Below are positions 1 through 5,420 of a stretch of 5,453 nt of DNA, piece by piece (position 1 is the first letter of the stretch; every line of letters begins with the position of its first letter). The notes below the pieces were generated by a model. It ran no database searches, was not told where the DNA came from, and saw nothing but the letters and a program-made list of their open reading frames with translations. Source of the DNA: Bacteroidales bacterium UBA1208 (GTDB lineage Bacteria; Bacteroidota; Bacteroidia; Bacteroidales; P3); the NCBI GenBank assembly GCA_002309955.1, contig DBXQ01000128.1:1-5453 (forward strand). Reading direction: 5' to 3'. Position numbers and translations under genes: made by a program.

Positions 1-3000
1 ACCGCTGTCAACCATTTCCAAAACAATTATATCTGCATCGGTCCCGACCTGTCGAAAGAAGACGAGAAACGGCAGGAGTTTATCGAAGACCCTACCCTTT
101 TCAAAAACTGGCGCCAGAATGCGCTGGCGGAAGGCCTCCGCATCCGTATCGGACGGTGGAATGTCAGCGGACACCCCGTGGTCATTCTGGTGGACTTTAC
201 CCCTTATTTTGAGAAGAAAAATGATATTCTGACCCAGTTTTGGCTCAGCCACAAACTGGATTCCATCTCCGGTCAGTGGGACTATATCGAGCCCGCCCTC
301 TTCGGCTATGCCGCCGGAAGGATCATCGAGAGCTTCTACCAGTTCTACTGCACCTCCATGGACAAAATCGTGGCCCAGTTCCACGAATGGATGACCGGCA
401 CCGGCATCCTGTACCTGAACCAGAAAGCCCCACAGGTGGCCACCGTGTTCACCACCCACGCTACCGTACTGGGACGCTGCATTGCCGGCAACGGACTGCC
501 CCTTTACGGCAACATCGAACAATACCAACCACAAGAGACAGCCAACCGCTTTGGCGTACAATCCAAATATTCGCTGGAGCACCTGTCCGCCCAAACCGCC
601 GACTCTTTCACCACGGTGAGCGATATCACCAACATCGAATGCAAGGCTTTCTTAGGCAAAGCCGTGGATACGGTGACCATCAACGGTTTCGAGAACAACT
701 TCGTGCCGCAAGGCGAGGAATACCAGCGTTTGCGCTCCATTGCGCGACAGAAACTGCTGAAAGTGGCCGCTACATTATGTCAGCAAAACATTAGCGACGA
801 TGCCTTATTGGTCATCAATAGCGGCCGCTACGAGTTCCACAACAAGGGCATCGACATGTTTATCAAGGGCTTGGCCAAGCTGAACGAGGACAGACAACTG
901 CAACGCGAGGTGGTGGCGTTCATCGCTGTACCGGCAGGCACCAGCGGCAAACGCACCGACCTGATTACCAAACTCAACCAGCCCATTGGCGACCGTCCCG
1001 TTATGGACGATTTCACCACACACCCGCTCTACGACAGCTACAACGATCCTGTTATCAAAAATTTGATAGCTAATGATTTGCACAATATACCCGGCCAGAA
1101 AGTCAAGGTATTCTTCATTCCCGTCTATCTGAATGGCGAAGATGGCATTTTCGATTTGACCTACTACGAACTGCTTCCCGGCATTGACCTGTCTGTTTTC
1201 CCGTCATATTACGAGCCATGGGGCTATACCCCTCTGGAAAGCGTGGCTTTTGGTATCCCCACCATCACCACCACCACCGCCGGTTTCGGTCAGTGGGCCG
1301 CCGCCAACTTCCCCGGTCAAAAGGCCGTGACAGTCATCCATCGTAGCGACAACAACGACGAGCAGGTGGCCGAAGGCATCGCCAATGCCATTTTATACCA
1401 TACCAACTGCAATAGCGAAGAGACAGCGCAAAACCGGGCCAAAGCCACCGAAATTTCGCAGCAGGCATTATGGAAAAACCTGTACAACAATTATTTGGAC
1501 TGCTATAACATTGCGCTCTCCAAGAGTTTCGACCGCTCAGACCTCTATCGGAACAAGACACCCAAAGTAGGACTTTTTGTGGAGAAATCCCAAAGGCCTG
1601 AACCGGTATGGCATCGCATTTCCGTCAAGTCAAAACTACCGGAAAGACTCAAAAAACTGGAGAAACTGTCACAGAACCTTTGGTGGAGCTGGAATTACGA
1701 AGCGCGCGAACTGTTTGAAGAGGCAGCCGGGAAAGAACGCTGGGAACGATACGAAGAGAACCCCGTCTATCTGCTGCAGGAACTGCCCGCCAGTTGCATT
1801 GAGAAACTGATGAACGACAGCGATTATCTGGCCAAGTTGGACTTTGTTTATGCCGATTTTGAACGCTATATGAACGAGCCCCGCAGTCGCAAGGAAGAGC
1901 AGGTGGCCTATTTCAGCATGGAATTCGGCATCAGCAACGAACTCAAGATTTTCTCGGGTGGCTTAGGCATGCTTGCCGGTGACTATCTCAAGGAAGCCAG
2001 CGACTGCAATGTCAACATGGTCGGTATCGGCCTGTTGTACCGCTACGGCTACTTCACCCAGCAGATTTCATCCATCGGCGACCAAATCAACCTGTATCCC
2101 CCACAGAGTTTCTCAAAGTTACCCATTCATCCGTACAAAGATGAGGAAGGCAAGTGGATCACCATCAGTTTGGCATTACCGGGACGCAACCTGTATGCAC
2201 GCATCTGGCGTGTGGACGTTGGACGTGTGCCATTGTTCCTCTTGGACACCGATTTCAGCGACAACTCGGAAGAAGACAGAAAAACCACCAACACTCTCTA
2301 CGGTGGCGACATCGAAAACCGACTCAAACAGGAAATTTTATTGGGCATCGGAGGTATGAGAGTGCTGGACAAACTCAACATCCATCCCAGCATTTTCCAT
2401 TTGAATGAAGGACATGCGGCTTTCCTGAACCTGGAACGCCTGCGCACTTTAATGCAGGAACAACAAATCACTTTTGGCACCGCCATCGAGTTGGTTCGCT
2501 GCTCTTCGCTGTTCACCACGCACACACCAGTTCCCGCTGGCCACGACAGTTTCAGTGAGGACCTGATGCGCCGCTATTTCTCCTATTACACAGAAAGATG
2601 CAACATCGACTGGCCGGACTTCATGTGCCTGGGACGCAAAAACATCGACGATGTTGGCAAGTTCTCGATGAGCATCCTGGCCTGCAAGCTGTCGCAGGAA
2701 GTCAACGGAGTAAGCGCCATCCATGGCCGTGTAAGCCGCGAAATGTTCAGCTTCCTTTATGAGGGTCACATGGCAGAAGAACTGCACATCGGACATGTCA
2801 CCAATGGCGTGCATTATCCCTCATGGGCACACAAGAAATGGCAGTTATTCCATAAACAATTATTTGACAACCAATTTATTAAAGACCAGTCCAACGACCA
2901 AATCTGGAAGAAGATTTATGAGGTGGATGATGCTGAGATCTGGAAAATCAAAGACGACCTTCGTGAGGAATTGATTGACAACATCAAGATATTGCTGGAA

Positions 3001-4134
3001 GCACAGATGCGCCGCCGCAACGAGTCGCCCGACCTGATTATGCACACGCTGAAATCCATCCGCAAGGATGCGTTGACGATAGGCTTTGCCCGCCGTTTCG
3101 CCACCTACAAGCGCGCCCATCTGCTCTTCACCAATGAGGAAAGACTGAGACGACTGCTCAACAACCCTGAGCAGCCCGTACAGTTTGTCTTCGCCGGCAA
3201 GGCACACCCGCACGACAAGGCCGGCCAAGACCTCATCAAACGCATTTTGGAATTCTCACGCAAACCCGATTTCATCGGTAAGATCATCATACTGGAAAAC
3301 TACGACATCATTCTGGCCAAGAAACTCATCTCCGGCTGCGATGTATGGCTGAATACCCCTACCCGCCCATTGGAAGCCTCTGGTACCAGTGGCGAGAAGG
3401 CCGTCATGAACGGTGTGCTCAACTTCAGCGTGCTCGACGGCTGGTGGGCAGAAGGCTACAAAGAAGGTGCCGGCTGGGCTATCAATGAGCAAATCACTTA
3501 TACCGACAACGGTTTGCAAGACCAATTGGATGCCACCACCATCTATTCGATGATTGAAGACCAAATTGCGCCTTGCTTCTATCGCCGCGATGAAAAGAAC
3601 ATTCCATACGACTGGGTGAAGATGATGAAGAACTGCTTCTACAAGATTTCTCCGCATTTCACCATGAAACGCCAGCTGGATGACTATTACGAGAAATTCT
3701 ACTGCAAATTGGAAAAACAGCATAAATTATTGACAAAAAATAATTTAGAAAATACTTTCAACTTGATTCGATGGAAAAACAAAGTCATTACAGCATGGGA
3801 CGGCATTGAGATTGTGGGTATTGACCAATCCGAACCCTCTGAAATAACCTTCAACTTGGGTGATCAAATCAACACCACTATCCAACTGAGATTAGGGACT
3901 CTCCGCGCAGAGGATATCAAGGTGGAGTTAGTCTGCACTAAAATGCTCAACAACAAACGTGTTTTCTACAAGAAATTCCCATTTGAAATTTTAGACACTA
4001 CAGACGACATCGTCCGTTTCCGTTGCTCTGTCAAACCCACAGACGCCGGAGTCATTGACTTCTCCATCCGCATCATCCCTTCCAATCCGATGCTACCGCA
4101 CGACATGGACTTCAACCTTGTGAAATGGATATAA
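1..4134 (+). CDS. Glycogen synthase (GT3) - DUF3417 - alpha-glucan phosphorylase (GT35) fusion, 5'-truncated by window edge
   Basis: Frame 1 is open from the first base to TAA at 4132-4134, giving 1377 visible residues (numbered from base 1). The start lies upstream; against animal GT3 synthases only about 25 N-terminal residues, including the KVGGI nucleotide-sugar loop, seem to be missing. Residues 1-515 are GT3: HEW 128-130, FTTHAT with H153, GRYEF..NKG with R276 and K282, and the catalytic pair E405/E413 in YYEPWGYTPLE. This domain should add glucose from a nucleotide sugar (UDP-glucose in known GT3 enzymes) to glycogen. Residues 540-630 resemble DUF3417 (LSQNLWWSWN). Residues 632-1225 are a short-type GT35 phosphorylase releasing glucose-1-phosphate: SGGLGMLAGD 652-661, HLNEGH with H805, RRFATYKR with R1032/K1037, and EASGTSGEK with the expected PLP lysine K1133. 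Residues about 1245-1377 form a C-terminal beta-rich tail, after an AT-rich linker near 3718-3770. Likely cytosolic; no signal peptide visible, but the N-terminus is absent. Domain calls are firm; substrate is inferred from family. Confidence 0.95.
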   Translation, partial: TAVNHFQNNYICIGPDLSKEDEKRQEFIEDPTLFKNWRQNALAEGLRIRIGRWNVSGHPVVILVDFTPYFEKKNDILTQFWLSHKLDSISGQWDYIEPALFGYAAGRIIESFYQFYCTSMDKIVAQFHEWMTGTGILYLNQKAPQVATVFTTHATVLGRCIAGNGLPLYGNIEQYQPQETANRFGVQSKYSLEHLSAQTADSFTTVSDITNIECKAFLGKAVDTVTINGFENNFVPQGEEYQRLRSIARQKLLKVAATLCQQNISDDALLVINSGRYEFHNKGIDMFIKGLAKLNEDRQLQREVVAFIAVPAGTSGKRTDLITKLNQPIGDRPVMDDFTTHPLYDSYNDPVIKNLIANDLHNIPGQKVKVFFIPVYLNGEDGIFDLTYYELLPGIDLSVFPSYYEPWGYTPLESVAFGIPTITTTTAGFGQWAAANFPGQKAVTVIHRSDNNDEQVAEGIANAILYHTNCNSEETAQNRAKATEISQQALWKNLYNNYLDCYNIALSKSFDRSDLYRNKTPKVGLFVEKSQRPEPVWHRISVKSKLPERLKKLEKLSQNLWWSWNYEARELFEEAAGKERWERYEENPVYLLQELPASCIEKLMNDSDYLAKLDFVYADFERYMNEPRSRKEEQVAYFSMEFGISNELKIFSGGLGMLAGDYLKEASDCNVNMVGIGLLYRYGYFTQQISSIGDQINLYPPQSFSKLPIHPYKDEEGKWITISLALPGRNLYARIWRVDVGRVPLFLLDTDFSDNSEEDRKTTNTLYGGDIENRLKQEILLGIGGMRVLDKLNIHPSIFHLNEGHAAFLNLERLRTLMQEQQITFGTAIELVRCSSLFTTHTPVPAGHDSFSEDLMRRYFSYYTERCNIDWPDFMCLGRKNIDDVGKFSMSILACKLSQEVNGVSAIHGRVSREMFSFLYEGHMAEELHIGHVTNGVHYPSWAHKKWQLFHKQLFDNQFIKDQSNDQIWKKIYEVDDAEIWKIKDDLREELIDNIKILLEAQMRRRNESPDLIMHTLKSIRKDALTIGFARRFATYKRAHLLFTNEERLRRLLNNPEQPVQFVFAGKAHPHDKAGQDLIKRILEFSRKPDFIGKIIILENYDIILAKKLISGCDVWLNTPTRPLEASGTSGEKAVMNGVLNFSVLDGWWAEGYKEGAGWAINEQITYTDNGLQDQLDATTIYSMIEDQIAPCFYRRDEKNIPYDWVKMMKNCFYKISPHFTMKRQLDDYYEKFYCKLEKQHKLLTKNNLENTFNLIRWKNKVITAWDGIEIVGIDQSEPSEITFNLGDQINTTIQLRLGTLRAEDIKVELVCTKMLNNKRVFYKKFPFEILDTTDDIVRFRCSVKPTDAGVIDFSIRIIPSNPMLPHDMDFNLVKWI

Positions 4135-4185
4135 TATTGTGACTATAAATTAGTTGCAAAAACTTATAATGTTAGCGATAACGAT
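4135..4185. other. Short spacer between the glycogen gene and maf
   Basis: The spacer is 51 nt and AT-rich. I see no T-tract terminator hairpin and no convincing Bacteroidota promoter (TTG plus TAnnTTTG at usual spacing), so maf could be co-transcribed with the glycogen gene. A tiny hairpin, GTTA-GCGA-TAAC (4171-4182), ends 3 nt before the maf start; its loop is GNRA-type. There is no Shine-Dalgarno-like purine run, as is usual in Bacteroidota. Confidence 0.5.
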
Positions 4186-4785
4186 ATGCCTATAATGTTA
4201 TTAGACACGCTGAAAGACTATAAGGTTTATCTCTGTTCGAAATCACCCCGCCGGCAGGAGCTGCTTGCCGGCATGGGTATTGACTTTGAGTATTTGCCCA
4301 CCAATGTCGAGGAAAAACATCCCGACACAGACAATCCCGTAGAGGTGGCGGAATACTTGTCAAAACTCAAGTTGTCGCCTATCCGTTTGGAGGAATATCC
4401 GAAGAACACCATTTTCATCGCCTGCGACACCATTGTGGTGCTGGGGAAGCAAATTCTGGAGAAACCCAAAGGGGAGGCCGAGGCGGTGAAGATGCTCCAT
4501 GAATTGTCCGGCAAAAGCCATACTGTCATCAGCGGGCTCACCGTAACCACTCCGGAGCGCAGCATCACCTCGCACCGCAAAAGCGAAGTGCGCTTTGGAC
4601 AACTCAGCGACGAAGAAATTGACTACTATGTGCAGCAGTATAAGCCCCTGGACAAAGCTGGGGCCTATGGTGTGCAGGAATGGATAGGCTACATCGGCAT
4701 CGAAGCCCTTGAAGGCTCCTTCTACAACGTGATGGGCCTTCCCACCAAGTTGTTGTGGGAGATGCTGAAAGAAATCACACTCTGA
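4186..4785 (+). CDS. maf: Maf-family nucleoside triphosphate pyrophosphatase (dTTP/UTP type, YhdE-like)
   Basis: The 199-residue protein matches the Maf/HAM1-like fold over its full length. Maf enzymes hydrolyse dTTP, UTP or modified nucleotides to monophosphate plus pyrophosphate in the cytosol; overproduction can affect septation. Visible motifs are SKSPRRQELL (18-27) at the nucleotide-binding N-terminus, VEEK (41-44), LSKLK (58-62), ACDTIV with the conserved acidic residue D81, EKP (92-94), LSGKSHTVISG (107-117), DKAGAYGVQ (156-164) and FYNVMGLP (179-186). The arginine after SPR, a lysine in LSKLK and Q164 fit the dTTP/UTP (YhdE) subgroup rather than the YceF type. The stretch after Q164, EWIGYIGIE, resembles Bacteroidota homologues. 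Length is typical. The first ATG (4186) is given, but ATG at 4195 would yield a 196-residue protein beginning MLLDTLKDYKV, which looks equally or more natural for the family. It lies 51 nt downstream of the glycogen gene on the same strand, with no evident functional link. Confidence 0.96.
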   Translation: MPIMLLDTLKDYKVYLCSKSPRRQELLAGMGIDFEYLPTNVEEKHPDTDNPVEVAEYLSKLKLSPIRLEEYPKNTIFIACDTIVVLGKQILEKPKGEAEAVKMLHELSGKSHTVISGLTVTTPERSITSHRKSEVRFGQLSDEEIDYYVQQYKPLDKAGAYGVQEWIGYIGIEALEGSFYNVMGLPTKLLWEMLKEITL

Positions 4786-4796
4786 CATTAAAACAT

Positions 4797-4819
4797 GTAG
4801 GGACGCATCGAATGCGTCC
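4797..4819 (+). repeat. REP-like element: GTAG followed by a perfect 8-bp palindrome
   Basis: The tetranucleotide GTAG (4797-4800) is directly followed by GGACGCAT (4801-4808), loop CGA, and ATGCGTCC (4812-4819), a perfect 8-bp stem. A GTAG or GGAG tetranucleotide next to a GC-rich palindrome is the known layout of REP elements mobilised by RAYT (TnpA-REP) transposases. It lies 11 nt after the maf stop, so its RNA hairpin could also protect or pause the maf 3' end, but no T-tract follows. Only one copy is in the window, so calling it a dispersed repeat is inference. Confidence 0.55.
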
Positions 4820-4821
4820 GC

Positions 4822-4863
4822 ACGGTCTTCTCTAATTGCGAACGCAACGGACAGAGAAGCCGT
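4822..4863. other. Imperfect long hairpin overlapping the relic's stop codon
   Basis: ACGG (4822-4825) plus CTTCTCT (4827-4833) pair with AGAGAAG (4853-4859) plus CCGT (4860-4863): 11 bp with one bulged T at 4826. Inside is a smaller inverted repeat, TTGCG (4836-4840) with CGCAA (4843-4847). The stem covers the end of the minus-strand relic and its stop codon. No T-run follows on either strand, so it does not look like a standard intrinsic terminator. Confidence 0.5.
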
Positions 4864-4882
4864 TGTCTTGTATGCTGCCACC
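4832..4882 (-). pseudogene. Relic of a Fib_succ_major (FISUMP)-type protein C-terminus
   Basis: Read on the minus strand, 4882 down to 4832 encodes GGSIQDNGFSVRCVRN followed by TAG. The ending NGFSVRCVR(N) is highly typical of the last residues of Fibrobacter succinogenes major paralogous domain proteins (TIGR02145), which are mostly secreted or lipoprotein surface proteins abundant in Bacteroidota. Nothing upstream on the minus strand continues the domain: that DNA belongs to the 75-nt repeat array, and this frame meets a stop at 4964-4966. So at most the last 16 or so codons survive, without a start. An RGG just before the fragment recalls the RGGS motif of related domains but may be repeat-derived. 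The match is short and judged from memory of the family, so chance resemblance cannot be excluded. Confidence 0.4.
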
Positions 4883-4895
4883 CCTAAGCACGCTA

Positions 4896-4970
4896 GCATC
4901 GAAGATGCGACTTCTCAATAACCCCAGACGTGAGTCTGGGGCTAGCAGTGACACCCTCCTCCCTCACTAA
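4896..4970. repeat. Array unit 1 (type A, 75 nt)
   Basis: The head GCATC-GAA-GATGC forms a perfect 5-bp hairpin. The main stem-loop CCCCAGAC-GTGA-GTCTGGGG lies at 4922-4941, followed by CTAGC and then AGTGA (4947-4951), which can pair with TCACT (4964-4968). The unit is identical to unit 4, and the identity runs 10 nt into the following unit in both cases. Confidence 0.93.
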
Positions 4971-5046
4971 GCATCGAAGAAACGACATCTCAATAACCCC
5001 AGACGTGAGTCTGGGGGCCAGCGGTGACACCCTCCTCCCTCACTAA
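4971..5046. repeat. Array unit 2 (type B, 76 nt)
   Basis: The head is GCATCGAAGAAAC, which breaks the small head hairpin at two pairs. The main stem-loop at 4997-5016 is unchanged. The patch after it reads GCCAGC instead of CTAGC, and the third stem starts with G5023 opposite T5044, a G-U wobble as plus-strand RNA where type A has an A-U pair. Confidence 0.93.
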
Positions 5047-5122
5047 GTGTCGAAGATGCGACATCTCAATAACCCCAGACGTGAGTCTGGGGGCCAGCGG
5101 TGACACCCTCCTCCCTCACTAA
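5047..5122. repeat. Array unit 3 (type B, 76 nt)
   Basis: It differs from unit 2 only at unit positions 2, 3, 11 and 12. The head GTGTC-GAA-GATGC remains fully pairable as plus-strand RNA through two G-U wobbles (5048 with 5058, 5049 with 5057). The main stem-loop is at 5073-5092. The third stem carries the same G-U wobble as unit 2 (5099 with 5120). Confidence 0.93.
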
Positions 5123-5197
5123 GCATCGAAGATGCGACTTCTCAATAACCCCAGACGTGAGTCTGGGGCTAGCAGTGACACCCTCCTCCCTCACTAA
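5123..5197. repeat. Array unit 4 (type A, 75 nt)
   Basis: Identical to unit 1 over all 75 nt although two type-B units lie between them. The main stem-loop is at 5149-5168. The identity continues into the GCATCGAAGA head of unit 5, making an 85-nt exact repeat with 4896-4980. Confidence 0.93.
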
Positions 5198-5284
5198 GCA
5201 TCGAAGACACGACATCCTAATAACCCCTGACAAGGCCGCAGGCCGCAGTCTGGGGTAGGCAGACGATCTCCCCTCTTCTCGCGG
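5198..5284. repeat. Array unit 5 (diverged terminal copy with enlarged loop)
   Basis: The first 30 nt match the other units (GCATCGAAGA, ACGACATC, TAATAACCCC). The main stem is then CCCCTGAC (5224-5231) against GTCTGGGG (5248-5255), with one T-T mismatch. Its 4-nt loop is replaced by a 16-nt loop holding GGCCGCA twice in tandem. Beyond 5256 similarity fades to a pyrimidine-rich CTCCCCTCTTCTC in the place of the usual pyrimidine stretch, so the right boundary is approximate. Confidence 0.75.
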
Positions 5285-5293
5285 CACAAGAGG
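5272..5293. other. Short hairpin CCTCTT / AAGAGG at the array's right end
   Basis: CCTCTT (5272-5277) and AAGAGG (5288-5293) form a 6-bp stem around a 10-nt loop. No T-run follows. It may be chance. Confidence 0.25.
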
Positions 5294-5394
5294 CACTTGC
5301 ACTGAAGTTGGGACGAGCCTGCCGTAAGAGCAGCCCTTCTATATAAAAACGCCCCGCTCCGAAAAATCGTTGCAAGGCGTGAATAATGCTTCAC
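5294..5394. other. Non-coding spacer with no recognised gene
   Basis: I see no credible coding sequence on either strand here. The only structure noted is a weak 5-bp inverted repeat, ACGCC (5349-5353) with GGCGT (5376-5380), around a 22-nt interval. The minus-strand open frames crossing this stretch have no recognisable domain and read into the frame-breaking repeats. Confidence 0.5.
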
Positions 5395-5420
5395 TTTGAT
5401 ACACGCATCAATTATTTTTG
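5395..5420 (+). promoter_or_regulatory. Candidate Bacteroidota promoter for a gene beyond the right edge
   Basis: TATTTTTG at 5413-5420 matches the Bacteroidota -7 consensus TAnnTTTG at every fixed position. TTTG at 5395-5398 could be the -33 element, but the 14-nt gap is shorter than usual. Transcription would start near 5427 and run out of the window. No start codon or coding frame is visible in the last 33 nt. Confidence 0.35.
5396..5411. promoter_or_regulatory. Operator-like dyad TTGAT-N6-ATCAA
   Basis: A perfect 5-bp inverted repeat (TTGAT 5396-5400, ATCAA 5407-5411) lies immediately before the candidate -7 box and overlaps the TTTG. The size and placement suit a dimeric repressor site, but it is short enough to arise by chance and no regulator gene is in view. 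Confidence 0.25.

Larger units (their letters stand above)
4896..5284. repeat. Tandem array of 75/76-nt hairpin-bearing units (four full copies plus one diverged)
   Basis: Five units start at 4896, 4971, 5047, 5123 and 5198. The first four are 75, 76, 76 and 75 nt long and nearly identical; the fifth is recognisable but diverged. Each full unit contains, in order: a head beginning GCATCGAAGA; the word CTCAATAA; the 8-bp stem CCCCAGAC/GTCTGGGG closed by the loop GTGA; a variable patch; a pyrimidine-rich stretch (CACCCTCCTCCC) flanked by AGTGA and TCACT; and a final AA. Two versions exist: A (units 1 and 4, identical) and B (units 2 and 3, four differences between them), giving the order A-B-B-A. 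The mix of 75 and 76 nt breaks any reading frame, so it is not a repeat protein. There are no unique spacers, so it is not a CRISPR. Function unknown. Confidence 0.95.

Noticed and set aside
805..1083. Minus-strand frames inside the glycogen gene (805-1083, 2449-2814, 2860-3228, 3256-3723)
   Set aside because: They overlap strongly conserved GT3 and GT35 coding sequence and show no domain of their own.
178..4134. GTG at 178 as the true start of the glycogen gene
   Set aside because: The frame is open back to base 1, and residues 1-59 (for example NNYICIGPDL and RIGRWNVSGHP) match the GT3 N-terminal region, so the start lies before the window.
4137..4174. Separate promoter for maf
   Set aside because: TTG at 4137-4139 and 4154-4156 and the TAATGTTA-like box at 4167-4174 do not match the TTG/TAnnTTTG consensus at acceptable spacing; the box has two mismatches.
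4797..4863. Rho-independent terminator after maf
   Set aside because: Two hairpins are present but neither is followed by a T-rich run on the plus strand.
4360..4899. Minus-strand 179-residue open frame
   Set aside because: It is mostly the shadow of maf, and it crosses the REP-like palindrome; the Fib_succ_major-like tail lies in a different minus frame.
4896..5284. CRISPR array
   Set aside because: The whole 75-76 nt unit is conserved, with no unique spacers between short repeats, and no cas genes are in view.
4896..5284. Integron attC sites
   Set aside because: No RYYYAAC/GTTRRRY core sites bracket the units and there are no cassettes between them.
5066..5302. Minus-strand open frame with repeated motifs, possibly a repeat protein
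   Set aside because: It lies across array units 3 to 5. Units of 75 and 76 nt put successive copies in different frames, so the apparent repeats are not maintained by coding selection.
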